From: Tolypeutes matacus
Taxonomy: Eukaryota; Chordata; Mammalia; Cingulata; Chlamyphoridae
Length of the DNA stretch: 64,000 bases
NCBI GenBank assembly: GCA_026826555.1
Contig: JAKSZT010053883.1
Span: forward strand, 29,833,559 to 29,897,558
Direction of reading: 5' to 3'
Positions 1 to 13,040 of this stretch are shown here, piece by piece (positions within the stretch are counted from its first letter, which is position 1; the number at the start of each line of letters is the position of its first letter). The notes under the pieces were generated by a model that was not told the origin of the DNA, did no database searches, and saw nothing but the letters and a program-made list of their open reading frames with translations. The position numbers and the translations under genes are program-made.

Positions 1-1702
1 TTTTGACATTTTTCCTACTTAGAAACGGTACATTTAAGTTTGTATTTTTCCAGGTTGGTCAACATAATTTTTTTAAACTAAGATATAACGGTCAAAGCTT
101 ATGCTAATATAGTACTGCTAGTTGGAATTTATTTATTTTACTTTGCCCATCAAAGAGTACTCTAGATTTTTACATTGCTGACTAAATTTCAACAATCCTT
201 TAGTCTCATTAAAGTATGGTAGTTAAAGATTTTGATTTGAATTAAAGATAGAAGGATAATAAATTTTAATATGAGTGTTGGGATTTGCCACTGAGAAACC
301 CGGTTATATAACGTGTCAGATTAACAGTGTGACAAAATTAGGATCCTGTCAAACCACTTATCCAGCTATTGGCTCCCTCCCTTTTTTTGAAACCAGTGTC
401 TGAGATTACAGAAATCTAATGCCGTATCTATGTTAGGTTCTCAATAAAGCAAATATGTTCTTCAGGGTAGACTCTGAATTAAATTTTTAAATAATTTTTT
501 AAAGTAAGATGGTTCTTAAGAAAGTGCCTTTTCAGAAGATGGTGCTGTAGATTTTTATTTTTCAAATAGCATGAGGCTAAAATTTTAGAAGATAAATTAT
601 TTTAGAACTCCAAGAGTGTGACAATTTCATATAAATAATGTTATCATTGTCCTGAATCAGGTTTAAGGGAACCAAGGAAAAAAAGAAAGTTTTTATTCAG
701 TAAAGTGTTTAGGTAAATGCTCACCAAAGTTTTGGGTTTTTTGTTTTGTTTTGTTTTTAAGTTTTAAAAGCAAAAACTTTAAGAGAAATTAACCCTTTCA
801 ATTCTCAGATGTGTTAGAGGTAATATATAAGGCACAGAGTAAGCAAGGCTGCTTAACTTTTTAACAAGATTATAGGTATAGTAGCAAGTGCCGAAAAGGA
901 AAGGCAACTTGCCCAGAATTATGTCACAGGCTACCTTTCCTTTTTTTTTTTCTTTTTTTTTTTTTTTTCCCCAATCACAGGTGGACCCTTTTGTAATACT
1001 TATTTGCAACCATTTCTGATTAATCTTTATTGAGGGACAGCTGCTCATAAAGGGAAAATGAAGTCATCGTTGAGATCAGTTAAAGAGAAAAAGCAAAATG
1101 ATTTTCTCTATCTTTAGAGAAATGTTCTCTTCTAGACACCAGGAAATACTTTAATGGTTTCATAGAGAACTATGAAAAATAATGACAATGCATTTTTAAA
1201 GAGTATGATCAGTTAGTTAGAAATAGAACATGCAAAATTGGGCTTTGAAGGCAATAAGCAAAAGGAAGGATAATAGCAGTACCATTCATTCTGACTAGAA
1301 ATTTAGCAGTCTACCAGAAAGCAGTTTTCCCCTAGAATAGGAAGTGGGTGAACAGCAGTAAGTGATCACCTAACTAATTCTTCCTTGTGAATTTGGTGAG
1401 CATTCCTCCAGAAAATAGACTAAAAGCAAAAAACATCACACCTCAATAACCTTGTATGCTGCATTATGTAATAATGATAGTAAAATTATATTGATTGTTT
1501 GGAGTGTACTATGTCTATTTGCAAATACACATGCACATTGAACCTTTTCATTTTTATAATGTCTTAATAGCAATTATAATTTTATTTTTTTAAGATTAAT
1601 TTTTCTATTGTGATGTTTGTATTTATTGGCATTCATGTGCAACTTTTATATTTTGCTTAGATGTTCGGTTAAGGTATTTTATTTTTATAGACATTTCTAG
1701 GA

Positions 1703-1739
<37 letters not shown>

Positions 1740-2936
1740 GGTAATATTAGCAAAGATTAAGAGGGAGTATTAACATACCACCAAACTATTAATTCCATAA
1801 AGTCTAGAGTTTGGATTTTTTACCAATAAACCATTTACACTATTTTCTAACTTAGAATATTTAATGTTTATATAGTGGGCATTAAAGACAGTCTCTAGAC
1901 AGATTTCTACATGTAGAAGGAGAGGTGGGGCTACTTCTATAAGTTAGATTTTTTTTTTCCTTAAGTGACAAACTGACACTAACTGATTGGATTTATCTTA
2001 CCTGATCTGCAGTTTCCAGGCAATGTCAAATAAATTGTTACATTTCTTTTAACTTTAGCTCATTGAAATTGCTTAAATGGTCATGTATTCAACATTGGGA
2101 TTATACCATTTTTATAGGTCTGGAGAATAGGAAATAATCCAGAAATCATTAACTTTAAAATAGGATTTTCCCCTATAATTATATGATATGGAAGATTTGC
2201 TACCATGATCTTTTCCCTAGAATACTTTTAAAATTGATTCAACTCCTGAGCATCAGTGAAGAAACAGAATTTAAGTGGCAAGGATAAATACTGATTAATA
2301 TAGTGTTTCAGTTAACTAAATGTTAATAAGTAGTAATAATTTATTAATGTGGATTAATTGGAAGGCAGTTAAAAGTATGATTATAGAATATTAATTTCAA
2401 GCATATATGGTCATTCCAGTTTCCCAGTCAGTAGGTCAAAACTATTTGTATTGGCACATTAACTTTTTTTATAAAGGTATGTGAAAAAAATGTATTATCT
2501 TAAGCAGGTAAAATATTTCCATTGTATTTTTACATTATGAATTGGCTTGGTAAGCCATTTTTTCTGTAAGAGATTAAAAGATAAATTTATCCCATCCTCC
2601 GCGTTTTAAATTCTAAATTATTGGGGCTCATTGTACAACATTTTACTGTACTATATTCTTCAACTGAGAGGGGGAAAATGGGAACTTTTCAGTTACAAAT
2701 GGGAAACTGTTTTTATATTAAGTAAAATTTTACAGTTTAAAGTGAACTACATGTGATTTCATATAGACATTAGCCATATCATTTCTTTCTATGTTTTTGC
2801 CAGTTAAATTAGTTTTCTTTATAAATATACTATTTTGAGCTATTTCCTCCATCCCCACAGCAAGTACTAATTGAATATTGGTACTCTGATTGTAGGAATT
2901 TGTTACTATACTGCTAAATAAAAACTAAACATGGGA

Positions 2937-3062
2937 GAGCAGATTTAACTCCATGGTTGAGCGCCTGCTTCCCACATACGAGGTCCCAGGTTTAATCCCT
3001 GGTGTCTCCGGAAAAAAAAGAAAAAAAGAAAAAAAAAAAAAAACATATATATATATATATAT
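2937..3062 (+). mobile_element. DAS tRNA-derived SINE with A-rich tail and TA microsatellite
   Basis: A short tRNA-like head (gttgagcgcctgcttcccac, then a degenerate B-box 'ggtttaatccctgg') is followed by an A-rich tail and a (TA)n run. It is the only young SINE in the first 8.5 kb. Confidence 0.85.
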
Positions 3063-5041
3063 GTTTCAAGCCGTCTGATATATATTTGTTGCTAGTATAT
3101 AATTATTTTTATTATCTGCTTATAGATATTTGTGGTTATAGCTTTAATAGTTTTATACATTATATTTCAACATTGTTCTAGGTTGACAGGCACATAATTC
3201 TTGTAGGCCAACATTTTTAACGTTGCCTCAGATAGAAATATTCCTATGTTTTCTTTTTCCTTCAGAAAGCTTGTAGTAACCTGGCACATACTGCTTGTTT
3301 TGCTCCTTTGGCTCCACAAATCCAGGTACCTGGCATCAGTAGCACATTACCACGGAGGAGTACTTGGTAACTTTGTGTTTACTGTCCACTTCTGAAGAAA
3401 GAAATAATTTGTGCAGTAATAATTGATCCCAAAAAAAGAACTGTCATAAAGTGTCAGGAGTAGAAAAGAGATGGGAGTGTTGGTCATTAGGGCTTTGCTT
3501 TTTTGTTGTTGTTTATTCTTTCTCATAATTGACTGTGTGCACATTTATAATTTTAAATGAGGTTGAAGAGTCTGTGCCAGAGAATAGAGAGGGAAACTGC
3601 ACTGGAATTTAGTGCCTAAAACTTTTCATCTTTACTTCATGGCTTTTAGTTGGAAGAACAGATAAAAATTCCCTAATTTGGCCTTTAATAATTTTGAACC
3701 AAAAAAGGAAAGGCTCCTTCTGCAAAAATGTTGCAGATGTGACTCTTCTCTCACTATTACAGAACCTATGGAAACAAGAGGCCTTTGTAAAGAAATGGAC
3801 TAGTAGGATTGTGAGAGTATGTAGTGGTGGGGGAATTAAGATAAATTTTCTTTGCTGGGACCCTTGCACAGAAACCTTACAAATGCTTAATATTTACTGA
3901 GTTATTACAGCCACATGGTAAAAGAGCATCTGTTGCTATTCGAACCACAGAAGAGACCTAAGAAGAGTTCCTCTGTAATCTAAATTTATTTTATGTTGTT
4001 GTCCCAGACCCAAAGCTGCATCTCTTCTCATTAAATTAAGGAAATCCTGGAAGTTGATTCTGAATTATAATAAAGATGCTTAAGTGAAGTATTTATCCTT
4101 AAATGATTCTCCTTAAAATATAGAACCTTGGCACTGCAATCAACACAGCTTCTCCAGCTTTCTCCTTTACATAGAAAATACCAAGTAGGTCCTTTCCAGT
4201 CAAGTTAGTTTTTCTGTAAAGAAAATGTTTTTGGTGGAGGATTTGGAAAAAACACTGGTAGATTTTAATAAAGGAGGAATTTTGCCTGGCCTGGACATTC
4301 CAACCAGGTTAATAGATAGGTACAGGTCCCAGGGATTTTAACAAGAGAATGTTCTTGTTTGGATAACAACAGACCTCAATGGTCAGGAAGATCATTGGAT
4401 CACCAGCAGTAATTAACTGCACATATCTCCCTGTTTCACCAAATGTGCATGTGCTCTTTTTCTAATTCAATAACCAAGGACAGTGAGCACTAAACCAAAC
4501 CTTCCAATAGTTTTTTCCTACATTTTTTTATTTTTTAAGAGGTATCAGGGAATGAACCTACAAACATCTTAAAAGGTTTTCCAAGAGCTTTCTCATTTCT
4601 TAGCCAAGCGTACAACCCCACTTGCCCCTTTAAAAAAGAAAAAAGAATTTTGAAGGAGTTTATGTAGAATTCTACTATGAGTAAATAATAGAATTTTAAA
4701 CACTTGAGGAAGGAGGATCATATGGCACTAATTATTGCTTGATCAAAATACCATTTTAGCACATTTTCATGTTTGGGTTCTAAAGTTTGTTGCTTTTGAC
4801 ATATCATTCTTTAATTTACTTGAATGCCACCATTCTGATTTGTAACATAAGCAGGGTTTTATGCCATTTATGAATCATTAATTCCTCTTCCCCACACACA
4901 CATACACAATGTTAAGAAAAAGAGGGTAAAACAAAAAAAGATAAGAATCATTAGAATGTCACTTTAGTTAATATAGGTGCAAAGAAATCCTATTCAGTTA
5001 AATGAGAATTCATATTGAAAGTGTTAATGCTGCAGGTATTA

Positions 5042-5090
5042 TCTCTAGCTATAGAATTTCTCTAGCTATAGAATTTTTTTTTTTTTTTTT
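5042..5090. repeat. Short tandem duplication plus T-run
   Basis: The unit 'tctctagctatagaattt' occurs twice in direct succession and is followed by a run of T. Confidence 0.75.
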
Positions 5091-5685
5091 GCTAACCATA
5101 GAAGGGTAATGTATATAGAATATACATCTGGAACATGATTTGTTATAGCAAAGTGATAAAAGAAAATTTTTTCTTAAAAGTCATTGTTTCAACTTCTGTA
5201 ACAGAGATCCCCATATTTTTAAGGGATATCAATATAGCTTCTGGTTTTAAAGTGAATCAAACTCTGATTTAAACATTTAAAGGTCTGTGACATTTATTCT
5301 GACACATGGCTTCTTAAATATAAAAAAATATATTGAATGAGTTAACATTCAGATTATTCTTTCCTCTTAAATTTACATCTTTTTATTTTGTATGTTTAAT
5401 ATTTGAAAATATAAACAATTAAAAAGTAAAAAGTAAACATGAATAAATACATTTCTCAATAAATTTACATGTTTATTTTATTCTGACTTCAGTTATATAG
5501 CTCTATCCACATCTGCCTTCTTGGTGTGTGCAAAATTATATATAAATTCTTTTTAAGAATGCAACCCATTTCCTAGGTCAAACATGGGCTGAAAAGGGAG
5601 AAGACATGTTTTTAAATACAGGAGCTTTGGAAGGATCACAAGTGGAAAACTACTGAAAACTTGTTGCCTTTGAGAGTAGAAAGGG

Positions 5686-5860
5686 CTCTGGAACATGAGC
5701 CAGAGACTTGGAGTTTAGTCATAGCATTACCACTGATTTGCTCGGTGTCCTTAATCTCTCTGTGCCTAATTTCCCCTTGTAAAATGGTAATGATAATACC
5801 TGCCCTCACCTACCTCACGGGTAATTATAAGAATAAGATAAATGTTTGAGAAAGAGCTTG
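5686..5860 (+). mobile_element. MIR SINE fragment
   Basis: It follows the MIR order: 'agagacttggag', then 'ctcggtgtccttaatctctctgtgcc', then 'aaaatggtaatgataatacctgcc'. It is diverged, as expected for an element shared by all placental mammals. Confidence 0.75.
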
Positions 5861-8532
5861 GGTTCTCCAAAAGAAAAGCAGTTGAGAACTTCAAGGGAAT
5901 AGAATGTTGTAAAAAGGATCCCTTTTTCTAGTTTGCCTCTGTGAAAATGTCTTTGATTACCATAGATCATTTTATGAAACAGGTGTAAGAAAAACAATAG
6001 GCCTTATTATGGTATGGTGTTCACTTGCAAATGTATCCTGTTCTGTTTCTCCCTTGCCAGTTATCCAGCACACAGGCTGAATTTTTCTTTATAATAATCC
6101 TTGGCAAAAGTATAACTTTTAAAACACCCAACCCATTTTAGTGGTGCTGTGGCAGCTGCAATTTTATTTTGAGTTAGACTAATGTAGTGAAATAATTAGA
6201 TACTTAGAAAATAACTTTGCTTTTACTACATATTGACATCAGGGTCTGTTTTACAACCAGATAGTTATCCCCTTATCTCTTGGCAGGTTTTTGGTAACTT
6301 TTTTTGGAGTACCGGGTTACGTTTTAAGAAGGAAAGTATACATATTTTACTCATTGTCACTTTGCAATTGTGAATCTCACTTTACAAACTCCAAGCATCA
6401 TGTACCTGTAAAAGTTAAAATATGGTGAAAGTTTTCCTTCATTTTAATTCAATTCTGAACACTTGCAGGTGATATCAGGAAAATAATTGGTGTCTGACCC
6501 AGTTATCTTCATGGAGCATAGGCAGGACCTTACATTTCAACAGGTTTGCCTATTCCTCCCCGGAGGGTTTCTGTTTCTAAAGCATAACAAACAGCACTCC
6601 ATCACAGGGTGTGCAAGTGATTCCTTGTTGCAACAAACAAGGTTTTTTTAAAAAGATGCGTTTTGGGTGTACAGGGTATGGATGCATTCAACATTTATTA
6701 TCTCTGTCAATGCTGGACTCCCCTTGTTGCAGACAATTGGACTCTCCCAACTTAGTGCTAACATAGGATCTGTATTGGTTTTATAGGATAATGAGAATTG
6801 CAGGTACTAATGAAAAGTTGGGGAGATTCATACTTGAAAAAATGAACAATAAATCTACCTTGCTCAAGTGAGATAGCTAAAAACATTGTCTTTATAATAT
6901 ATCAGGAATACTTTAAAGCAATTTTTACTGTATTGTGTAGCTTTAATGTCTCTTCAGTTATGGACCCATAAAAGTATTACTGTGTCTTGTGAATAAAGAC
7001 CATTCTCGTGGACTAGGTTTATGTATCCCTGCAAAGGCTATTCCATGATTCATAGGCTGTGGGAAGCAGTGGTGTGTGTGTGTATAAATATTCTATGTGT
7101 ATAACACTATGCGTATTACATAAGTTTATATAGAAAAAGTGTTGTTTCTTTAGTATTTTGGGGACTAAAATTGTAATCTGACCATTCCAGTGGACTAAAA
7201 CTCACTCTAGAGAACGTTTGTATTACACACAGTATACACAATATACACTCAAATGCACACCCCACAGCATTGCTAATCATCTATAGATGATTGCTGCTTT
7301 AAAAAAAAAAAAAAAAAAAACCCTAAGTAATGGAGGTGGAAATAGCACTCTTTTCAAAGGGGCTTTTCTGAGGAACAAAATGTAAATACAGGATATGTGG
7401 GGAGGGTGAGGGCCCCTGCAAAGTGTCTTGCAGATGGACAAATAGCCTTTTAAATTTTACTTTTTACTTTTTAACCATCTTGACCGTGTGTGCCTATTTG
7501 TATTGCAGACATGAACTTCTATTTTGAGGGATTGATACCAGTATGTTTTGAAATTGAATTATTACATAAAATCAGAGTAACCTCTTTCTCCATCCTCCTT
7601 TACACACTAACTATTCTTGCCAAATATTTCTACTGATACCAAGATTCAGCATGGTAAAATGACAGGACTCTCAAAACTTCCCTCCTCATCTTCCCTATCC
7701 TCTTTCTTTCCCTAGCTGGGCCTTATATTTTTTGTTGGCTTTTCATAAGTAAGACCAATTTACTGTAGTTATTTAATGATTGCAGAATTTCAAAATGCTT
7801 ATCTACAAGCCTTCTTTTCTTAAGGTAACATTAGTTAAACAATGAAGTGAGTCCCATATGCCGTAGGACCCCATAAGATCTTGAATGACACTAAACTTGA
7901 CTGCCATGTCTTATTAAGAGGACACTGGAACTTTATATGAAGTGGTAGAGGAGGAGCAAGTTAATATATATATGTAACCATGTATCCAAATTTAGAAACA
8001 CCAAATGCTGAATCCTATCACTGTGTACTTGGGGGCCAGGTTTTAGATTTGATTATCATTTTAACTCCTTGAAGACTGTAAGTATGTTAGCAAAAAGCAA
8101 ATAAAGTTTTTTAACAAAAATACTTGTTTTCAGTACTTAAAATTTGGTAGGAAATTTTCTACTCTCACATTATCTTCCAAAAAAATTACTACAAAAATGT
8201 ATGGTTGAGATTGAGAAATTTGAAAGAAGCAGGTTTTTAAAACAATTCAATCACTTATAATATTTTATTTTAAAGAAATTGTATAATTCTGAGCCAAAAC
8301 TGTCACTAAAAAATCCTGTGGCAGAAACACTCCTCTTTTTTCTGCCATTCTCATACTGGAAGGGTTCTATGATGTATTTGTTTTTAATCCTTTATTTTTA
8401 AAAAATGGTTTTAGTGCCACTTAGCTTCCATTTGAAAAGTAACTTTCACTAATAACTGCAATAAAAAGAAAAAGCTTTGCTCCAAACTTTCTGTTGTGTG
8501 GTCATCATTATAGCTCTTCAGACTTAGATAAA

Positions 8533-8756
8533 GGGAGCTGGTGTGATACAGAATTTAGGCTGTAGAATCAAAGTCCTGGGTTCAAACATTGATTACATGA
8601 CATTCTGGGCATTTTCCTTGGTGCTTCTAAATCTCAGTTTCCTCCACTGTAGAAGAATATCGTAGTAGCTCCCTCACAGGGCTGATGGGACATTAAGTAA
8701 AATAATATATGGAAAGTGTCTAACAATGCTAGGCATGTGAATGAAGCTTAGGTTTT
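8533..8756 (+). mobile_element. MIR SINE, nearly full length
   Basis: It shows the MIR head ('gctgtagaatcaaagtcctgggttcaaa'), the core ('ctcagtttcctc') and the tail region ('aagtgtctaacaatgctaggca'). The composite retroposon at 8768 inserted directly after its 3' end. Confidence 0.8.
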
Positions 8757-8767
8757 AAAGAAGTTGC

Positions 8768-9631
8768 TGGGAAGCGGCTGTGGCTCAATCAGTAGGGCTC
8801 CCGTTTACCATATGGGAGGCCCCGGGTTCGGTTCCCGGGGCCTACTGGTGAGGGCAGGCCCGCCCACACGGCGTGGTTAGCTGACCCAGCGAGCACAAGC
8901 AGCAAGGGGGGGATAAATGAATAAATAAATAAAATCTTTAAAAAAAATAAAATAATGCAAATATTCTCACTGTCCTGATTCTGTGATAATCAGGGTGGGC
9001 TAAACATTCGCTATATTAGAAACCATGCATGTGTCCCCAGACCTCGTTTTCCTCCCTAGGTCTGGTTTTTAGAATGCTGGTGATAAACTAAGCCTGATTT
9101 ATTATATGTCCATCCTGTATGGGAAAAGACTGTAACTCTAGGTATCTCTGGTCAACCTTAAGAGATATAGCAGGGGGCTATATCTGGTTGGCGTCCATCT
9201 CCCATATGGAGGGACCTGGGTCCGATCCCCGGGACCTCCTGGTAAAAATTTTAAAAATATATAGAAGGTGCGTGGGCCGCCAGGCCCTGTGCGCGGGCAC
9301 ACCACCAGTTCCCGCGAGCCACACAGCAAGATGATGACATAATAGGAGAGTGACACAAGGGAGAGGCAAGATGAGACGCACCGAAAAACCAGCAACTAAG
9401 GTTGCGCGGGCAGGATGCCTCTCTCCTACATCAGAGATTCCAACGATTGAATCCCAGTGAAGACAGGAGGAGAAGGATAAGAAGAGAGGGCAGAAAATGG
9501 ACACAGAGTTGCCCAGCGAATGGACACAGAAACAGCAAAAACGGGGGGGGAGGGGGAAGGGGTGTAAAAATGGATAAAAGTAAATAAATAAATAAATCCT
9601 TAAAAAAGGAAAAAATAAATAAATAAATAAA
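8768..9631 (+). mobile_element. Composite retroposon: short DAS SINE, 210-bp segment, long DAS SINE
   Basis: One insertion unit is bounded by the 12-bp direct repeat TAAAGAAGTTGC at 8756-8767 and 9632-9643. In order it holds a short DAS SINE (8768-8955), an unrelated 210-bp segment (8956-9165) and a long two-module DAS SINE (about 9166-9600) ending in an AAAT-rich tail. No target-site duplication surrounds the first SINE alone, so the three parts appear to have inserted together. The 210-bp segment and the long SINE recur at 16135-16798 with few differences. Confidence 0.7.
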
Positions 9632-9643
9632 TAAAGAAGTTGC

Positions 9644-9966
9644 CTACCTCTGCCTTCCTGTTTTCCTTTCTTAAATAAAAGACATCAGGTGGAGTGGACA
9701 CAAGAAGATAGACTTACAAACTAACAGGAGGTGAAAGAATTTAAGAATGGGTAGGGAAAAAAAGAACCAAACGAACTTCACAGGCCTAGAAGTGGACACA
9801 CAGCCCACATATGATATGGAAGAAAACACTATACTAAGATTTAGAAGCCAGTTCTCAATTGTCACAACAGTACAACTTCCGGTATATGACTTCCCTTCAT
9901 TTTACAATTGAAGCTATTGGACTAAAATCAGAGGTCTCAGCTTGGCAGGGCAATTTCAACCTATGG
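9644..9966. other. Gene-free stretch with no recognised element
   Basis: I see no conserved coding frame, tRNA or known repeat. A T-run closes the interval. Confidence 0.5.
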
Positions 9967-11003
9967 ATAATTTTTTTTTTTTTTTTTTTTTTTTTGGTGT
10001 TTGTATTGGCCAAAGGGGTGCTGATGCGAAATACCAGAAATCTGTTGGCTTTTATAAAGGGTATTTATTTGGGATAGAAGCTTACAGTTATCAGGCCATA
10101 AAGCATAAGTTACTTCCCTCACCAAAGTCTGTTGCCCACATGTTGACGCAAGATGGCGGGCGATGTCTGTACGGGTTCAGGCTTCCTGGGCTTCCTCTCT
10201 TCCCGGGGCTCATTTCTCTGCGGGCTCAGCTGCTCTGCTTTCCCCACAAGGCCAGCTGTAGACTTTCAGGTGAACGGCTTATCTCTCTTCCTGAGGCCTC
10301 TGCCTGTGTTTAATGGAGGCTTCTCTAATTACGTATTTGCTTCTCTGTGTGTTTACTTGGCTGGCTCCAGAATCAAAACTCCAACTATTCTGTCAGACAT
10401 AGCCCAATCAAAGCCATAATTATTATTTTTTAAATATTTATTTATTTATTTTACTTTTATCCATTTTAACACCCACCCACCCCCATTTTTGCTGTTTTGT
10501 GTCCATTCACTGGGCAAGTCTCTGTGTCTGTTTCCTGCCCTCTCTTCTCATCCTTTTCCTCCTATCTTCACCGGGATTTGATCCTGGGAACCTCTGATGT
10601 GGGAGAGAGGCGTTCTGCCACCTGCGCCACCTCATTTCCTGTTTTTTTGGCATATCTCATCTTGGCTTTCCCTTGTGTCACTCTCCTGTTATGTCATCAT
10701 CTTGCTGCGTGGTTTGCCCAGGTCTGGCACGCCCGCACGCAGGGTCTGGCAGCCTGTACGCCTTCTATATTTTTTCTTTTATTTTACCGGGAGGTTCTGG
10801 GGATTGAACTCAGGTCCCTCCATATGGGAGATGGACGCCCCACCATTTGAGCCACATCCACCCCCCTTTAATTATTATTTAATCAAGTAAAAGTGAAACC
10901 TCTGAGTCCAATATAATCTAATATGCCCAGAGGGACAGATCAGTTTACAAACATAATCCATTATCTATTTTTGGAATTCATAAACAATATCAAACTGCTA
11001 CAG
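9967..11003. mobile_element. Lineage-specific interspersed repeat split by a long DAS SINE
   Basis: After a T-run, a sequence beginning 'tggtgtttgtattggccaaa' runs to 10428. It resumes after the SINE insertion and ends near 'caatatcaaactgctaca' at 11001. It looks like a medium-reiteration element, possibly an LTR or DNA transposon remnant restricted to xenarthrans. I cannot name the family. The short frames inside it (for example 9942-10313) have no recognisable similarity and are treated as chance. Confidence 0.45.
10429..10868 (-). mobile_element. Long two-module DAS SINE (minus strand)
   Basis: The insertion is bounded by the 12-bp direct repeat TAATTATTATTT (10417-10428 and 10869-10880). 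On the minus strand the first tRNA-like head lies near 10860, the second module near 10590-10640, and the tail is the AAAT/TTTA run near 10430-10455. It interrupts the repeat described at 9967-11003. Confidence 0.85.
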
Positions 11004-11005
11004 TG

Positions 11006-11511
11006 TTTAGAGTATCTTTATTAGTTTCCAACATTTAAAAACTCAGAAGATCTTACATGAAAATCCAGATTTGGGCTTCTCTTGGAAAATGAGTTCTGGC
11101 AACTCGGGGCCGATATTCCTTCATGGCTGCCATCAGGGGAGGCTTAGCAGTAGCTGCCACCTTTGGGTGAGGCACACTCTCCCCACAGTCCCCTCAATTC
11201 TTTGCCTGGCCAACACAGGCATTTTTTTTGTTTGCCATGACTGGACTCAAGGAAACCTAAGTGTTGAGATAAGGCCTCCAATACCAGAATCCCTTTGAGA
11301 ACATACTCCTTGCCTGGGAGCTACTCACTACTTTGAAGCGGTCCAGTCTAAATATTAAAAACTTTGTCACTTCACTATTTCTCTTGACCCTACCAGAGAA
11401 TTAAGTCTAATTCCTTCCTTGCTATTTTGTAGTCCCACCCCAGTCTTCTTCCAGCTATAGGTCCCCAGACTGTCCAGCCCTGACAGTACAGTGTCCTTGA
11501 AGAATCTTGTT
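11006..11511. other. Gene-free stretch with no recognised element
   Basis: Moderately complex sequence without a convincing coding frame or a repeat I can name. Confidence 0.4.
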
Positions 11512-11525
11512 CCTACATTAAAGAA

Positions 11526-11767
11526 TTTTTTTTTTTTTTTTACCGGGAGGTACCGGGGATCAAACCCCGGTCCCTCCATATGGTAGACGGAGGCCGAACC
11601 CTTTGAGCCACATCCATTTCCCAAAGAGCAAGCAATTGAATTTATTTATTTATTTTTTATTTTTTTTATTTTTATTTATTTATTTTTTTACCAGGAGGTC
11701 CCAGGGATCGAACCCAGGTCCCTCCATATGGCAGACGGACGCCCAACCATCTGAGCCACATCTGCCC
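11526..11767 (-). mobile_element. Pair of DAS SINE monomers inserted as one unit (minus strand)
   Basis: Two DAS heads on the minus strand (about 11690-11767 and 11543-11625) are separated by an AAAT-rich linker. The whole is bounded by the direct repeat CCTACATTAAAGAA (11512-11525 and 11768-11781). A single duplication round both monomers suggests one insertion event. Confidence 0.75.
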
Positions 11768-11781
11768 CCTACATTAAAGAA

Positions 11782-12557
11782 GCACTAGTCAGTTGATGGG
11801 TGGTTTTTGAAACTGTATGTCAGTTGATATGTTTGAGAAACCTAAAGAGGATCACACTTATGTCAGTCTTTGCCAAATAACTACACTGGTACAGAAAAAG
11901 TCAAAATACATAAATACTTTTGCCAAATTCATAGTTAAGGGGGGGAGGGGTGTGAGAGTGGCACAAAAGCCATGCTCTGAAAAACCACAGAGGCTGTAGT
12001 GCAGGTAAGTGTAGCACAGAAGAGCACCATGGTTTATCTAGGCAGACCGTATTCAGTCTCTTGCCTTGATTAATAAAATATGCTAGACTGGAGGGAACAA
12101 ATCACTAAGTACGTCAGAGCTCAAGTGCTTGAAACTGTTCAGAGAAAAGGGTACTCAGAGTACTACTACACTTACACGGACAGAGAAATGAGGTGGCAGA
12201 CTGAAAGTAAAATCCCAAGATTTGGCTTTCTTTTTTTTTGGTTTGGATTTTCGTTTTGTTTTGTTGTATGCCTACATCTTGAAGTAAAAAAGTTTGTGGA
12301 CTTCACATTTCAGTTTTCTGATCATTTGACAAATTCCTTTTGCCTTGTGTGTTTTAGATAACAACTAGGATTGGGTATTTAAATTAGCATATTTGTGAAT
12401 TTAATAGCATTAAGATTTACTTTCAAATGAAAAACTCTCAAAATTCAAAAAAAAAAAAAAAAATTCCTTTTGGCTACTGAGAGTTGCATCTTGCAGTTGC
12501 ATTTAGGAAATTAACCTGTCAATACCAGGAAAGGATGTGAACATCTTTAAAATATGT
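11782..12557. other. Gene-free stretch with no recognised element
   Basis: It contains an A-run near 12449-12464 and short chance frames only. Confidence 0.45.
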
Positions 12558-12990
12558 GGTAAGGGGGACAGATGTGGCTCAAATGGTTGGGTGTCCGTCT
12601 CCCATATGGAGGGACCTGGCTTCGATCCCAGGGACCTCCCGGTAAAAAACAAACAAACAAACAAAAAAACAACCTATGATTTCTTATCGGGAAGCGGGTG
12701 TGGCTCAAGTGGCTGGGCATTCTTCTACCATATGGAAAGACCCGGGTTCAATCCCCGGGACTTCCTGGTAAAATTTAAAAAATAAAAATAAAAATAGGGA
12801 AGCGGCTGTGGCTCAATCAGTAGGGCTCCGTTTACCATATGGGAGGCCCCGGGTTCGGTTCCCGGGGCCTCCTGGTGAAGGCAAGCCCGCCCGCACGGCG
12901 TGGTTAGCTGACCCAGCGAGCACAAGCAGCAAGAGGGGGATAAATGAATAAATAAATAAAATCTTTAAAAAAAAAAAAAAAAAATTTAAA
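12558..12990 (+). mobile_element. Cluster of three DAS SINEs in the same orientation
   Basis: Three tRNA-like heads start near 12560, 12690 and 12797. The first two carry the 'ctcccatatggagggacctgg'-like head; the third carries the 'ctcaatcagtagggctccg' head with its 'agctgacccagcgagcac' body. Each is followed by A-rich or AAAT-rich sequence. The A-rich stretch continues to about 13040 and probably includes degraded tails. Confidence 0.85.
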
Positions 12991-13040
12991 AAAAATAAAA
13001 AATAAAAAAAATAAAAAAATAAAAATAAAATAAAATATGT

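Larger units (their letters stand above)
1..8500 (+). other. AT-rich gene-free block, probable AGO3 3' UTR or downstream flank
   Basis: No open reading frame here resembles a known protein, and no AGO3 coding exon is visible. The block is strongly AT-rich and poor in repeats: I see one DAS SINE (from 2937), one MIR (from 5686), T-runs (about 943-969 and 1711-1739) and a TA microsatellite (about 3043-3062). Plus-strand AATAAA hexamers occur at 443, 2917, 4068, 6992, 8100 and 8460; the one at 8100 is followed by a T-rich stretch. In human, AGO3 lies directly upstream of TEKT2 on the same strand and has a very long 3' UTR, so a 3' UTR origin is plausible. This is an inference from gene order, not from any match I can see. 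Confidence 0.4.

Noticed and set aside
10497..10890. 117- and 97-codon frames and similar ones at 9178-9504 and 16281-16619
   Set aside because: They are frames across DAS SINEs. The repeated peptide strings appear wherever this SINE occurs.
8768..12990. tRNA genes
   Set aside because: The A- and B-box-like motifs belong to DAS SINE heads. The copies are diverged, A-tailed and many, so they are SINEs and not functional tRNAs.
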